A program made the translations under genes and the position numbers. The notes below the pieces were generated by a model. It had not been told where the DNA came from. It made no database searches and worked only from the letters and a program-made list of their open reading frames with translations. From Spirochaetales bacterium (lineage in GTDB: Bacteria; Spirochaetota; Spirochaetia; DSM-2461), in contig JAKSCK010000240.1 of the NCBI GenBank assembly GCA_022360655.1, positions 62,001-126,000 on the forward strand: DNA of 64,000 nucleotides, in the 5' to 3' direction. Of this stretch, positions 1 to 8,991 are shown piece after piece (position 1 is the stretch's first letter; each line of letters opens with the position of its first letter).

Positions 1-1
1 G

Positions 2-247
2 CAGCGTGTTTTTCTTATTGGTTCTGGCGGAAACAGTGTGAATCTGCTCACAGAGATTGATGATTCAGAATCGCTAGGAGAAATCCGTTTGAAGGCCTCT
101 CAAGATCAAGAACCGGTTTCTGGATCGTTTTCAAAAATTCTTCGAGAACGGCTTGGGCGGAAAGAAACCGAACCGGAATCAGGTGAAAACACCACCGATC
201 CTGGTGCCTATCTTCGGCAGCAGCGGGAAAGGTTGAAAGATTTATGA
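2..247 (+). CDS. fliO: FliO, flagellar export apparatus protein (C-terminal fragment)
   Basis: The frame is open from the first bases of the window, so the 5' end lies outside. What remains is a short cytoplasmic tail. It begins with a beta-rich piece (VFLIGSGGNSVNLLTEI) that resembles the FliO segment after its single membrane helix, followed by a charged, probably disordered tail. FliO helps assemble the FliP/FliQ/FliR core of the flagellar type III export gate. Its stop codon overlaps the fliP start as ATGA, and it sits directly before fliP as in other spirochaetes. The assignment rests mainly on this position, because FliO sequences are poorly conserved. A GTG at 38 is internal and not a likely start. 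Confidence 0.7.
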   Translation, partial: QRVFLIGSGGNSVNLLTEIDDSESLGEIRLKASQDQEPVSGSFSKILRERLGRKETEPESGENTTDPGAYLRQQRERLKDL

Positions 248-1047
248 GAATGCGTGGGGTTCTCCTTCTTTTCTTCATTCTTCTTTTTCCAAGCCTGATT
301 CCCACAGGACTTGATGCTCAGGAACTCGCCAATGATGCGGCAGGACTAGGGGAGGGGAATGGACTCCAAATCCCTTTTGTCGACTTGCAAATTCGGGAAC
401 CTGGGAGCAATCAGGAAACAGCTTTATCCATTCAGCTCCTCCTTCTCTTGACGGTGTTGAGTCTCGCACCCTCTCTTGTTGTTCTACTCACTAGTTTTCT
501 TCGAATTTCCATTGTTTTGGATTTTATTCGGCGGGCTCTCTCTCTCCAGCAGGTTCCTCCGAGTTCTGTGATGATGGGGATTTCTCTCTTCCTCACTCTA
601 TTCATCATGTTTCCCATTTTTCAAGAGGTGTATGAGGAGGCCTTTGTTCCCTTTTCTGATGGGGAGATTGGCACAGAAGAACTCTATGATCTGTCATCGA
701 AACCCATCCGCTATTTTATGTACAAGCAAATGGCAGGGGACACAGAGAATATCACGCTCTTCATGAGTCTCTCTGGGTTGGAAAAACCCCAGACTTTTGC
801 CGACGTTCCCACCCATGTTCTTATACCGGCTTTTGTTCTTCATGAACTGACTGTGGCCTTTCGTATTGGAATCTATCTTTATGTTCCCTTCATCATCATT
901 GATATGGTGGTGGCATCCGTTTTGATGTCGATGGGAATGATTATGCTTCCACCAGTGATGATCTCCATGCCCTTCAAGCTTATTCTCTTTGTTCTTGTGG
1001 ATGGCTGGACTCTCTTGGTTCGGAACATTGTGTTGAGTTTTCAGTAG
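244..1047 (+). CDS. fliP: FliP, flagellar type III export gate protein
   Basis: A 267-residue membrane protein with an N-terminal signal-like helix (residues 4-25), a periplasmic stretch, and the FliP core. Family-typical pieces include LTSFLRISIVLDFIRRAL and MGMIMLPPVMISMPFKLILF near the C-terminus. FliP forms the pentameric core of the export gate in the inner membrane, together with FliQ and FliR. The start overlaps the fliO stop (ATGA), so translation is probably coupled. The length is normal for the family, and no defect is visible. Confidence 0.97.
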   Translation: MRMRGVLLLFFILLFPSLIPTGLDAQELANDAAGLGEGNGLQIPFVDLQIREPGSNQETALSIQLLLLLTVLSLAPSLVVLLTSFLRISIVLDFIRRALSLQQVPPSSVMMGISLFLTLFIMFPIFQEVYEEAFVPFSDGEIGTEELYDLSSKPIRYFMYKQMAGDTENITLFMSLSGLEKPQTFADVPTHVLIPAFVLHELTVAFRIGIYLYVPFIIIDMVVASVLMSMGMIMLPPVMISMPFKLILFVLVDGWTLLVRNIVLSFQ

Positions 1048-1057
1048 GAGGTGGTGA

Positions 1058-1327
1058 ATGGAGCTTGGACATGTTGTTGAATTGATGCGATCGGCTGTGG
1101 CCACCATTCTGACTGTTGCTTCTCCGGTATTATTTGTGGCCATGGGGGTTGGTTTGATCATTTCCATCATCCAGGCCACCACAAGTATTCAAGATCAAAC
1201 CCTCACATTTGTTCCCAAAATTGTGGCGATATTGGGTGTTTTAGCGGCACTGTTTGGTTGGATGATGACGCGTCTTACTACCTTTACAACCATCCTCATT
1301 GAGCGCATTCCGGATTTGGCTCGATGA
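1058..1327 (+). CDS. fliQ: FliQ, flagellar export gate protein
   Basis: An 89-residue protein with two membrane helices (about residues 15-38 and 50-75). The conserved family segment IQATTSIQDQTLTFVPKI lies between them. FliQ packs around FliP and FliR in the flagellar export gate. A clear Shine-Dalgarno sequence (GGAGG) lies just before the ATG, 10 bases after the fliP stop. The 3' end overlaps fliR by ATGA. Size and position are exactly as expected. Confidence 0.97.
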   Translation: MELGHVVELMRSAVATILTVASPVLFVAMGVGLIISIIQATTSIQDQTLTFVPKIVAILGVLAALFGWMMTRLTTFTTILIERIPDLAR

Positions 1328-2121
1328 TTGATTGGGATGGTCTTATTTCCCAAGCACGACTTTTTCTCCTGATTTTTGCCCGAGTTGCGGCCATGGTTCG
1401 TACGGCTCCTGTGGTTTCGTCAAAAGCGGTGCCAGGGACAGTTCGAGGAGCCCTTTCTTTTTTTGTTTCTTTGAGTTTCTTTTCCCTTGTAGGAAATCTT
1501 TATGGTCCCATTCCCTTCACCAATTTGGACTATGGTGTGGCCCTTGTGGCAGAGGTGCTATTGGGTGTGATCATGGGGCTTTTTCTTCAATTGATTTTTG
1601 CTATTTTTCAAACTGCAGGCCAGCTTTTTTCTGTTCAAATGGGTTTTGGAGCCTCTCAGGTTTTTGATCCTTTGGCTCAGGTAGAAATCCCCCTCATTGG
1701 ACAGTTTTTGAATCTTGTTGGTATGGCTGTGTTTCTTTCTGTTGGAGGGCTCTCCTCACTGTTTTTTCGAGGGTTGGCAGGTTCTTTTCGTGTGATGAAA
1801 GGCACGGACTTTCTTGCAGCAGATTCCTTTCTCAAAGAGGCGTTTTTAGGAGCCCTTGGGGGTCTTTTTGAGCAAGCTCTTGTTTTGGCTTTTCCTATAC
1901 TTGGAACACTTGTTCTGATTTCCGTGACCATGGGACTTCTGGCCAAGGCGGCCCCTCAGATGAATCTGCTCATGGTGGGATTTCCCATTCAGATAGGTGT
2001 GGGTTTTCTCATCATGATGAGTGCCACACCCTTCCTTGTGGAAAAAATGAGTGTGCTTGTAGAATCTGGATTCCAGATGATTGAGGCCTATTTTCAGGCC
2101 ACGGCAGAGGCTCTTGGATGA
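1324..2121 (+). CDS. fliR: FliR, flagellar export gate protein
   Basis: A 265-residue polytopic membrane protein with about six hydrophobic segments. Family-typical motifs are ARVAAMVRTAPV near the N-terminus, GFGASQVFDPLAQVEIPLIG in the middle and FPIQIGVGFLIM late. FliR is the single-copy core component of the export gate, and FlhB wraps around it. It is translationally coupled to fliQ upstream (ATGA) and to flhB downstream (ATGA). Confidence 0.97.
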   Translation: MIDWDGLISQARLFLLIFARVAAMVRTAPVVSSKAVPGTVRGALSFFVSLSFFSLVGNLYGPIPFTNLDYGVALVAEVLLGVIMGLFLQLIFAIFQTAGQLFSVQMGFGASQVFDPLAQVEIPLIGQFLNLVGMAVFLSVGGLSSLFFRGLAGSFRVMKGTDFLAADSFLKEAFLGALGGLFEQALVLAFPILGTLVLISVTMGLLAKAAPQMNLLMVGFPIQIGVGFLIMMSATPFLVEKMSVLVESGFQMIEAYFQATAEALG

Positions 2122-3317
2122 AGAACGTTCTCTGCCACAGTTCTCTTTCTCAACGGCTATGCTCAGGTGAAGAAACGAGGGTGAATATCGAGTCCATTAT
2201 GTATGCATTCCCTCTGCATACGGACGAACGCTTTGGAATCCCGTTAAATTGGTTTGCAGCAGAAGATGAAGGACGGACTGAAGACCCGACCGAACGCAAG
2301 ATTCGAAAGGCCAGAGAAGAAGGCAAAGTGGCCAAATCGGCGGATATTACGGCGGCGTTGGTGATGATTTTCGGGCTTCTCTCTCTCTTTCTGTTTTCTC
2401 AGTCCATTGTGCGAATCTCAATGGAAATGATGCGTTTCTTTTTGGATCGAGTCTCGGCAGAAGCCACAAACTCTCGTGTGATTCTTGTGGCGGTTGGAAT
2501 GTACTTGCTTCGTCTTGTCTCCCCTGTTATGGCTCTGTGTTTTGTGGCAGCTTATGTGGGAAATGCCGTCCAAGTTGGCTTTCTTTTTTCAACAAAACCC
2601 ATCACCCCAGATTTTAAGAAAATTGCTCCCAATTTTGGGAAGTGGGCACAAAAATCGTTTATGTCCGCAGAAGCGGCATTCAACTTTTTTAAGTCTTTGG
2701 CAAAAGTGGCCATCATTGCGGTATTGGCCTATGTAAATATCCGGAGTGAGATTCCCCGGTTAACACAAGCTGTTCTTCTGACTCCGTTCAGAGCTCTTTC
2801 CCTTGTTTCCGGAATTGCATTTCGTCTTATGCTTGAAACAGCCATACTCTTGTTGGCATTTGCCATTCCCGATTACATGTTTCAAAGGCGGCAGCATAAA
2901 GAATCATTAAAAATGTCAAAACATGAAATCAAAGAAGAGTTCAAGGAAACAGAAGGGGATCCCCTCATTAAGAGTCGGTTGAGGCAACGTATGCAGGAAG
3001 TGCTGTCATCAAACATGGCCAAAGAGGTTCCCAATGCGGATGTGGTTGTCACTAATCCCACCCACTATGCCGTTGCCATGAAATGGGATAATGCAACCAT
3101 GACAGCACCAAAAGTCGTGGCAAAAGGACAGGATCGTTTGGCCCTACGAATTAAAGAAATAGCCCGGGAATCCGATGTACCCATGGTGGAAAATCGGCCT
3201 TTAGCAAGGGCTTTGTATGACAATGTGGATATTGGAGATGAAATTCCTGAGGAATACTGGGATGTGGTGTCTGTGGTTCTTGCTGAGGTCTACCGGCTTG
3301 GTGGCCGGGCGGTGTAG
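2118..3317 (+). CDS. flhB: FlhB, export substrate-specificity switch protein
   Basis: Contains the FlhB landmarks: AAEDEGRTEDPTERK before the membrane domain, four membrane helices, and a cytoplasmic domain with NPTH (in VVVTNPTHYAVA), the self-cleavage site that switches export from hook to filament substrates. The chosen start overlaps the fliR stop (ATGA) and has AGAGG seven bases upstream. It gives an unusual 21-residue leader. A GTG at 2181 or an ATG at 2199 would give a protein nearer the usual spirochaete length of about 375 residues, so the exact N-terminus is open. Confidence 0.95.
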   Translation: MKNVLCHSSLSQRLCSGEETRVNIESIMYAFPLHTDERFGIPLNWFAAEDEGRTEDPTERKIRKAREEGKVAKSADITAALVMIFGLLSLFLFSQSIVRISMEMMRFFLDRVSAEATNSRVILVAVGMYLLRLVSPVMALCFVAAYVGNAVQVGFLFSTKPITPDFKKIAPNFGKWAQKSFMSAEAAFNFFKSLAKVAIIAVLAYVNIRSEIPRLTQAVLLTPFRALSLVSGIAFRLMLETAILLLAFAIPDYMFQRRQHKESLKMSKHEIKEEFKETEGDPLIKSRLRQRMQEVLSSNMAKEVPNADVVVTNPTHYAVAMKWDNATMTAPKVVAKGQDRLALRIKEIARESDVPMVENRPLARALYDNVDIGDEIPEEYWDVVSVVLAEVYRLGGRAV

Positions 3318-3349
3318 CATGATGAATCAGGAATTGAGGATGAAGACCA

Positions 3350-5437
3350 ATGGCTGATACAACTCTAAAAACATTTCGCGGTGTTTTTGGCCGCCAAGGA
3401 GGAGATTTAGCCATTGCTCTTGGTGTGGTGTTCATTGTGATGATGCTCATCATACCACTGCCAACGATTCTTCTTGATCTTATGATGGCATTAAACCTGA
3501 TGCTGTCTTTGCTCATTATTTTGCTGGTTCTCTACAACAAAGATCCTCTTGAATTTTCACTCTTTCCAACGGTTCTTTTGGTTTCCACCGTTTTTGGCCT
3601 GGCGCTCAATGTGTCTTCCACCCGTCTCATCTTAGGAAATGGTGCCGACTTTGATGGACGGATTGTCCGGGCCTTTGCCACCTTTGTTGTGGGCACAGAT
3701 GGAACAGAGGGACTGGTGATTGGTCTCCTCATTTTCATCATTCTTGTAGCGGTTCAATTCTTGGTGATCACCAAGGGGGCCACCCGTGTTTCGGAAGTGG
3801 CTGCACGTTTTGCTCTTGATGGGCTTCCTGCGAAACAAATGGCCATTGATGCCGAATACAGTTCTGGAGCCATCACAGAAGATGAGGCAAGAAAACGGAA
3901 AAAGCATTTGGATGATACCGTGGGATTTTACGGTTCTATGGATGGTGCCACTAAATTCATCAGTGGAACGGTCAAAGCCGGGCTGGTCATCACCTTCCTC
4001 AACATCATTGGGGGCCTTGTGGTGGGCACCACCATTCATGGAGAGGCCATCACGGATGCCCTTGTCACCTATGTTTCTCTCACCATAGGTGATGGACTTG
4101 TTTCCCAGGTTCCCACGCTTTTGGTTTCTGTTGCCACGGGATTGATTGTGACGCGATCCATCAGTGAAGGAAGCTTTGGAAGTGATGTTCAAACCCAATT
4201 CACTCGCCAATCCCGTATTTTCTATGTGGCTGCAGGGTTTATGGGAGTACTGGGGATTCTTCCAGGCTTTCCTTGGTATTTAATGCTTCCTCTTTCTGCT
4301 GCAACAGGATTCCTTGGCTGGCGCTTAACCCATCGAGTTGAGCCTGAAGTTCAGGATGGGGAGGCTCATGCGGATGCTGGGGAGGCGGAATCGCAAGAAA
4401 TCTCTCCTGTGGTTCCCTTGGATCCCATTTCCCTGGAACTAGGATTTGGTCTCATTCCTTTAGTGGATAAAGATCAAGGTGCGGAACTTCTTGAACGGGT
4501 GACGCGAATCCGGAAAGAAGCAGCCTTGGATCTTGGCCTTGTTGTTCCCCGAATCCGAATTATGGATAACATGCGCCTGGAACCCTCTGAATATGCTTTC
4601 AAGCTTCGTGGTACGGAAGTGGGACGTGGCGTGATACGCATGGGGCACTTTATGGCCATCAATCCTGGTGGTGAGCGGAGTGATTTGGGAGGAGAGCCCA
4701 CAGTGGACCCTGCTTTTGGTCTTCCCGCCACCTGGGTTTCTGAGGCAGAACGAGAACGTGCCGAACGGGCGGGGTATACGGTGGTGGATGGTCCTTCCAT
4801 CATTGCCACTCATCTCACGGAAATCCTTAAGCGTCATGCCGGGGAAATTCTTGGACGTCAGGAAATCCGTGCCATGTTGGATACTTTGAAATCTGATTAT
4901 CCTGCTGTTGTTGATGAAGTTTCAAAGGCTTTTTCTCTTGGGGAAGTTCAGAAAATTCTCCAAGGACTTCTTCGAGAGCAGGTGAGTATTCGAAACCTGG
5001 TTGCCATTTTGGAAGCTCTTGGCGATTATGCCAGTATTTCCAAGGATACAGGATATTTGATAGAGAAAACGCGTCAGGCTTTAGGGAGGCAAATCTGTCT
5101 TCAATACAGCGATGATGACCGCGTGTTGCGGGTACTCACCATAGACCCTCCTGTGGAGAAGGCCATCATTGATTCAAGAACGGAAACAGCTACAGGAGAT
5201 GTGGCTGCTTTGGAACCCGATTTTCATCGTCGTTGGGTGAATTCCGTCGCCAATGGTGTGAAGAGTGCTCGCGATGCAGGGGCATGGCCAGTACTGTTAT
5301 GCAGTGAGGCCGCGCGTCCCTTAGTGCGTTCCACAGTCTCTCGCGATATGCCAGATCTTGTTGTGATGTCTGTCCCAGAAATTGCGGAAGGGATTCGTGT
5401 GGATTCTGTAGGTGAAATCCGCTTAGGAGAAGGGTGA
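3350..5437 (+). CDS. flhA: FlhA, flagellar export gate platform protein
   Basis: 695 residues. The N-terminal half has about eight membrane helices, and the C-terminal cytoplasmic domain forms the nonameric ring that docks chaperone-substrate complexes. The FHIPEP family signature is present near residues 153-168 (RFALDGLPAKQMAIDA), with alanine where glycine is usual. A linker rich in Glu and Ala separates the two halves around residues 335-360. The start has AGGATGAAG upstream, and the 3' end overlaps the flhF start region. Length and organisation are normal. Confidence 0.97.
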   Translation: MADTTLKTFRGVFGRQGGDLAIALGVVFIVMMLIIPLPTILLDLMMALNLMLSLLIILLVLYNKDPLEFSLFPTVLLVSTVFGLALNVSSTRLILGNGADFDGRIVRAFATFVVGTDGTEGLVIGLLIFIILVAVQFLVITKGATRVSEVAARFALDGLPAKQMAIDAEYSSGAITEDEARKRKKHLDDTVGFYGSMDGATKFISGTVKAGLVITFLNIIGGLVVGTTIHGEAITDALVTYVSLTIGDGLVSQVPTLLVSVATGLIVTRSISEGSFGSDVQTQFTRQSRIFYVAAGFMGVLGILPGFPWYLMLPLSAATGFLGWRLTHRVEPEVQDGEAHADAGEAESQEISPVVPLDPISLELGFGLIPLVDKDQGAELLERVTRIRKEAALDLGLVVPRIRIMDNMRLEPSEYAFKLRGTEVGRGVIRMGHFMAINPGGERSDLGGEPTVDPAFGLPATWVSEAERERAERAGYTVVDGPSIIATHLTEILKRHAGEILGRQEIRAMLDTLKSDYPAVVDEVSKAFSLGEVQKILQGLLREQVSIRNLVAILEALGDYASISKDTGYLIEKTRQALGRQICLQYSDDDRVLRVLTIDPPVEKAIIDSRTETATGDVAALEPDFHRRWVNSVANGVKSARDAGAWPVLLCSEAARPLVRSTVSRDMPDLVVMSVPEIAEGIRVDSVGEIRLGEG

Positions 5438-6693
5438 TGCCAAAGTATTTTAGCGAGCGCGGTCGTACTCACGAAGAAGTGATTGAACGCATCCGCAGCA
5501 AATATGGCGATAAAGCCAGAATCCAAATGCATCGAAATGTTCCTTCTCCTGGATTGCTTGGACTCTTTGGAAAAGAGCAGGTGGAATATCGTGGCTATGT
5601 GCCCACTGGGAATGAAGCAAGAATGGCGCAAAAAAGTCGTGATGATGAAACACGTGCTGCCATCCTTGCAGCCGCGGGGAAGGGTGCAATGGAGCCTCCC
5701 GTTTCTACAGAATACACGCGGCAGGAAATTCCATCTGCATCAACTCCCCCATCGGAAGGGAGTCACCAAACCTTGGATGAGGTTTTGCGAGAAATCCGGG
5801 ATATTAAGGGGCAACTGGCCCATGGGGCACCCACCGCAGAACCCTTTCCTGAATTGTCGGCTTTGTCGGAACTTTTAGAAGATAATGAGTTCACATCTTC
5901 GGCCATTCAAGAAATCCTGGATCATCTCCGTCAATCGGCCACTGCCGCTCATCTTGGAAATAAGCAGATGGTGCAAGAATTGACGGCTCAGTATCTCGCA
6001 GAGGGACTTCCGATTTTTAGTCCTCCTCCAGCCAGTTCTGGTCCACGGATTTTTGTTCTTGTAGGACCCACTGGTGTGGGGAAAACCACCACCATTGCCA
6101 AGCTGGCCGCTGTTCATGGTTTGGCAGAAGAACGCATGGATGTTCGGATTTTCACCGTTGACAGTTTTCGGATTGGAGCACGAGCACAAGTAGAAACCTA
6201 TGGTGAAATCATGGGCATTCCAGTTCTTGCCATAGAAGATCAGGATGATTTACGGAAACAGGTGGCCTTGGCTTCCGAAGCCGATCTCATCCTTGTGGAT
6301 ACCATTGGAAAAAGCCCACGGGATGGCGAGCAATTGGAGCAGATGCGACAGCTTTTAGAGGCCTGTGGTCAACACGCTGAGGTGCATCTTGCTGTGAGTG
6401 CGACAACAAAATGTGCCGATCTTAAAGATGTGTTAGAGCAATTCCGTTCTTTTGGTTATTGTTCCGTTGTGATCACAAAACTTGACGAAACCTCACGAAT
6501 TGGAAACATCGTCAGTGTTTTGGCGGATCAAGAGTTGCCGTTGAGCTACCTGACAGATGGACAAAGTGTTCCAGTGGACATTTCTGTTGCTTCACCTGTC
6601 CGTCTTCTCGATCGAATTAAAGGCCTGGAGTATAATCGTCGGGCCGTGGAAGAACGCTATCCCGCCGCTGACTTAACGGCGGCCTGGAGATGA
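5437..6693 (+). CDS. flhF: FlhF, SRP-type GTPase for flagellar placement
   Basis: A 418-residue SRP54-family GTPase. The P-loop GPTGVGKTTT, the DSFRIGARAQ region, the G3-like LVDTIGKSPRD and the TKLDE box match the FlhF G domain. The N-terminal B domain is poorly conserved and ends in a low-complexity linker. FlhF positions new flagella, at the cell ends in spirochaetes, and works with FlhG, which follows directly. ATG 5437 is preferred because AGGAG lies six bases before it. A GTG at 5434 also overlaps the flhA stop. Confidence 0.95.
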   Translation: MPKYFSERGRTHEEVIERIRSKYGDKARIQMHRNVPSPGLLGLFGKEQVEYRGYVPTGNEARMAQKSRDDETRAAILAAAGKGAMEPPVSTEYTRQEIPSASTPPSEGSHQTLDEVLREIRDIKGQLAHGAPTAEPFPELSALSELLEDNEFTSSAIQEILDHLRQSATAAHLGNKQMVQELTAQYLAEGLPIFSPPPASSGPRIFVLVGPTGVGKTTTIAKLAAVHGLAEERMDVRIFTVDSFRIGARAQVETYGEIMGIPVLAIEDQDDLRKQVALASEADLILVDTIGKSPRDGEQLEQMRQLLEACGQHAEVHLAVSATTKCADLKDVLEQFRSFGYCSVVITKLDETSRIGNIVSVLADQELPLSYLTDGQSVPVDISVASPVRLLDRIKGLEYNRRAVEERYPAADLTAAWR

Positions 6694-6695
6694 TT

Positions 6696-7568
6696 ATGAC
6701 TGATCAAGCTGAAAAACTGCGTGAAATCATGAAGGCCCAGGGTGACCTTGGTGGCCGTGAGCGGAAAACACGCATCATTGCCGTTGCCAGTGGCAAAGGA
6801 GGTGTTGGAAAAACCAACATGTCCATCAATATGGCCATTGCCTATTCAAAGCTGGGAAAAAAAGTCCTTGTATTGGATGCTGATCTCGGACTGGCCAATG
6901 TGAATGTGGTGATGGGGGTGATTCCCAAGTATAACCTCTACCATGTGATTCGGAAGCAGAAGGTGATGAAGGACATCATCTTGGACACTCCCTATGGTAT
7001 ACAGATTGTTGCCGGTGCCTCAGGGTTTAGTCGCATTGCAAACCTTTCGGAAGAAGAGCGAAAAAGCTTTGTCAGTGAACTCACGGCTCTTGCCGATGCC
7101 GATGTGATCATCATTGATACCAGTGCAGGTGTCAGTTCTAATGTTTTGGCCTTTATTGAAGCCGCTGATGAAGCGGTTATTGTCACAACTCCGGAGCCCA
7201 CAGCCATCACAGATGCTTATGGAATCATTAAAATTATTTCAACAGAAATTGATGATTTAGACATGGGATTAAAACTCGTTGTTAATCGGGTATCCAGTGT
7301 GACGGAAGCCAAAAAAGTGGCCCAGAGGGTGATCAACATCACGGGACAGTTTTTGAATGTGAAAGTGGATTATTTGGGTTTTGTATATGATGACCCAGCA
7401 GTGCCAGCTGCTGTGCGCAAACAGCAGCCCTTTATGGTGAGTGATCCCAAGGGACGTGTGTCTCAATGCATGCAGCATATAGTGGGGCGTTTAGAGAAAG
7501 TGGAGTATCGAGAAGGTGGGGGTGTTTCCCGCTTTATCAAGAAGCTGTTCGGACGGTTGGACAGTTGA
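6696..7568 (+). CDS. flhG: FlhG (YlxH/FleN), MinD-like ATPase controlling flagellar number
   Basis: A ParA/MinD-type ATPase with the deviant Walker A motif SGKGGVGKTN, the switch region LDADLGLANVNVVMG and IIDTSAGVS. FlhG stimulates the FlhF GTPase and limits flagellar number. The start ATG 6696 has GGAG six bases upstream; an ATG at 6690 overlapping the flhF stop is also possible. The C-terminal tail (FIKKLFGRL) is amphipathic and could be the membrane-targeting helix typical of MinD-like proteins. Confidence 0.93.
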   Translation: MTDQAEKLREIMKAQGDLGGRERKTRIIAVASGKGGVGKTNMSINMAIAYSKLGKKVLVLDADLGLANVNVVMGVIPKYNLYHVIRKQKVMKDIILDTPYGIQIVAGASGFSRIANLSEEERKSFVSELTALADADVIIIDTSAGVSSNVLAFIEAADEAVIVTTPEPTAITDAYGIIKIISTEIDDLDMGLKLVVNRVSSVTEAKKVAQRVINITGQFLNVKVDYLGFVYDDPAVPAAVRKQQPFMVSDPKGRVSQCMQHIVGRLEKVEYREGGGVSRFIKKLFGRLDS

Positions 7569-7614
7569 CGACGGTCAGTTGTGTCGCCTATTCTGAGAGA
7601 GGAACCGCGAACCT

Positions 7615-8190
7615 GTGATTGATCAAATTCGCTGGAAATTTGTCATCTCTTTTTCACTTGTAGCCATGGTTGTTTCTCTGGTGAGTGGAGGTTTGAGTGG
7701 CGTTCCATTTGGTCCTCTCATGCTCAGAATGGCCTTAGGAGGAGTGATCTTTGCTGTGCTTGCACTTGGGCTGAATCTTATTGTGGCCCAATTCTTTTCG
7801 GAAATTTTGAGTGATCATCAAAGTGAACCAAAAGAAGTGTCAGCAGCAACAACAGGATCGCATGTGGATATTTCGATGCCTGCAACAGAGCCGGAATTGA
7901 TGGTGGCTTCCATGGAGGATACCCATTCTGATTCTGTTAATCAGGATGGGACTGAACAAGGTGATAATGAAACTCTCAATGAAGGAGTTTCTGAAACAGT
8001 TTCCCCCTCAGCATCTGAAGAGAGTGGTGGACTGGAGGACATCGAGCAATACTCAGATTCCTTTGTTGAGGTTTCTGAGGAAGGGCGTTCTCCCCGAGAA
8101 TCGGCAAGCGAGTCTGTCGCTGGTGAAAACGATCCTCAGGATATCGCCCGGGCGATCCACACCATGATGAATCGAGATGAGAAAGGTTGA
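7615..8190 (+). CDS. Membrane protein of the flagellar operon, unknown function
   Basis: Not assigned to a family. 191 residues from a GTG start with GAGAGGAA upstream. Two hydrophobic helices (about 10-30 and 35-60) are followed by a very acidic, Ser/Glu-rich, probably disordered region of about 110 residues. The last part is a compact charged tail ([18 protein letters not shown]). It lies between flhG and the sigma28 gene, where other spirochaetes also have a small uncharacterised gene, so a motility-related role is likely but unproven. The tail may be the conserved, interacting part. Confidence 0.75.
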   Translation: MIDQIRWKFVISFSLVAMVVSLVSGGLSGVPFGPLMLRMALGGVIFAVLALGLNLIVAQFFSEILSDHQSEPKEVSAATTGSHVDISMPATEPELMVASMEDTHSDSVNQDGTEQGDNETLNEGVSETVSPSASEESGGLEDIEQYSDSFVEVSEEGRSPRESASESVAGENDPQDIARAIHTMMNRDEKG

Positions 8191-8195
8191 TTCCG

Positions 8196-8990
8196 ATGCC
8201 CAGCGAAGAGATACAGATTGCCGGAAAGCCTGAAAAAGAAGTTTGGAGAGAATACCGTCGCACAAAAGATCAAAGCATCCGTGATGCGATTGTGCGTCAG
8301 TATGCCCCTCTCGTCAAATATGTGGCCGGAAAAGTTTCAGCAGGAATGCCCCAAAGTGTTGATTTTGATGATTTGGTGGGCTTTGGAATTTTTGGACTCT
8401 TTGACGCCATTGAAAAATTTGATCCAGATAAACATGTCAAATTCAAAACCTATGCTGTCACCCGCATCCGAGGGGCCATCTTTGATGAACTACGAACCAT
8501 AGACTGGGTTCCTCGGTCGGTCCGTCAAAAAACACGGGAAATTGATGAGACTGTTCAACATCTTGAGGCAAAGCTTGGTCGTGCTGCCACCGATGAGGAA
8601 GTGGCCGTAGAAATGGGCATGAGCATGGAGCAGTACAATCAGATGATGCTCAAGGTGAGTGGAACCTCCATGATGTCCCTCAATGATGTGTGGTTTACTG
8701 GAGAAGACAACGATAAAATTTCTATTGTGGAGAGCATCGAATCTCCGAATTCTCTACGACCAGATGCCATTGCTGAAAAAGATGAAATGCGTCGGGTGAT
8801 TGTGGAAGCCATCAGTGAGCTTCCCGAAAAAGAAAAAAAGGTTCTTGTCCTCTATTACTACGAAGACCTCACTTTGAAAGAAATTGGTAAAGTTCTAGAT
8901 GTAACAGAATCGCGAATTTCTCAATTACATACCAAAGCCATCAGCCGATTACGTGTGAAGTTGACCAACATCAAGAAGGGAATCTTTTAG
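8196..8990 (+). CDS. fliA: Flagellar sigma factor sigma28 (FliA/WhiG type)
   Basis: A 264-residue sigma70-family factor with regions 2, 3 and 4. Visible segments are [20 protein letters not shown] and [18 protein letters not shown] (region 2), [11 protein letters not shown] (start of region 3), and [16 protein letters not shown] with [14 protein letters not shown] (region 4 helix-turn-helix). It directs RNA polymerase to late flagellar and chemotaxis promoters. ATG 8196 is chosen because AAAGG lies nine bases upstream. A TTG at 8187 overlapping the previous stop is an alternative. Confidence 0.95.
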   Translation: MPSEEIQIAGKPEKEVWREYRRTKDQSIRDAIVRQYAPLVKYVAGKVSAGMPQSVDFDDLVGFGIFGLFDAIEKFDPDKHVKFKTYAVTRIRGAIFDELRTIDWVPRSVRQKTREIDETVQHLEAKLGRAATDEEVAVEMGMSMEQYNQMMLKVSGTSMMSLNDVWFTGEDNDKISIVESIESPNSLRPDAIAEKDEMRRVIVEAISELPEKEKKVLVLYYYEDLTLKEIGKVLDVTESRISQLHTKAISRLRVKLTNIKKGIF

Positions 8991-8991
8991 C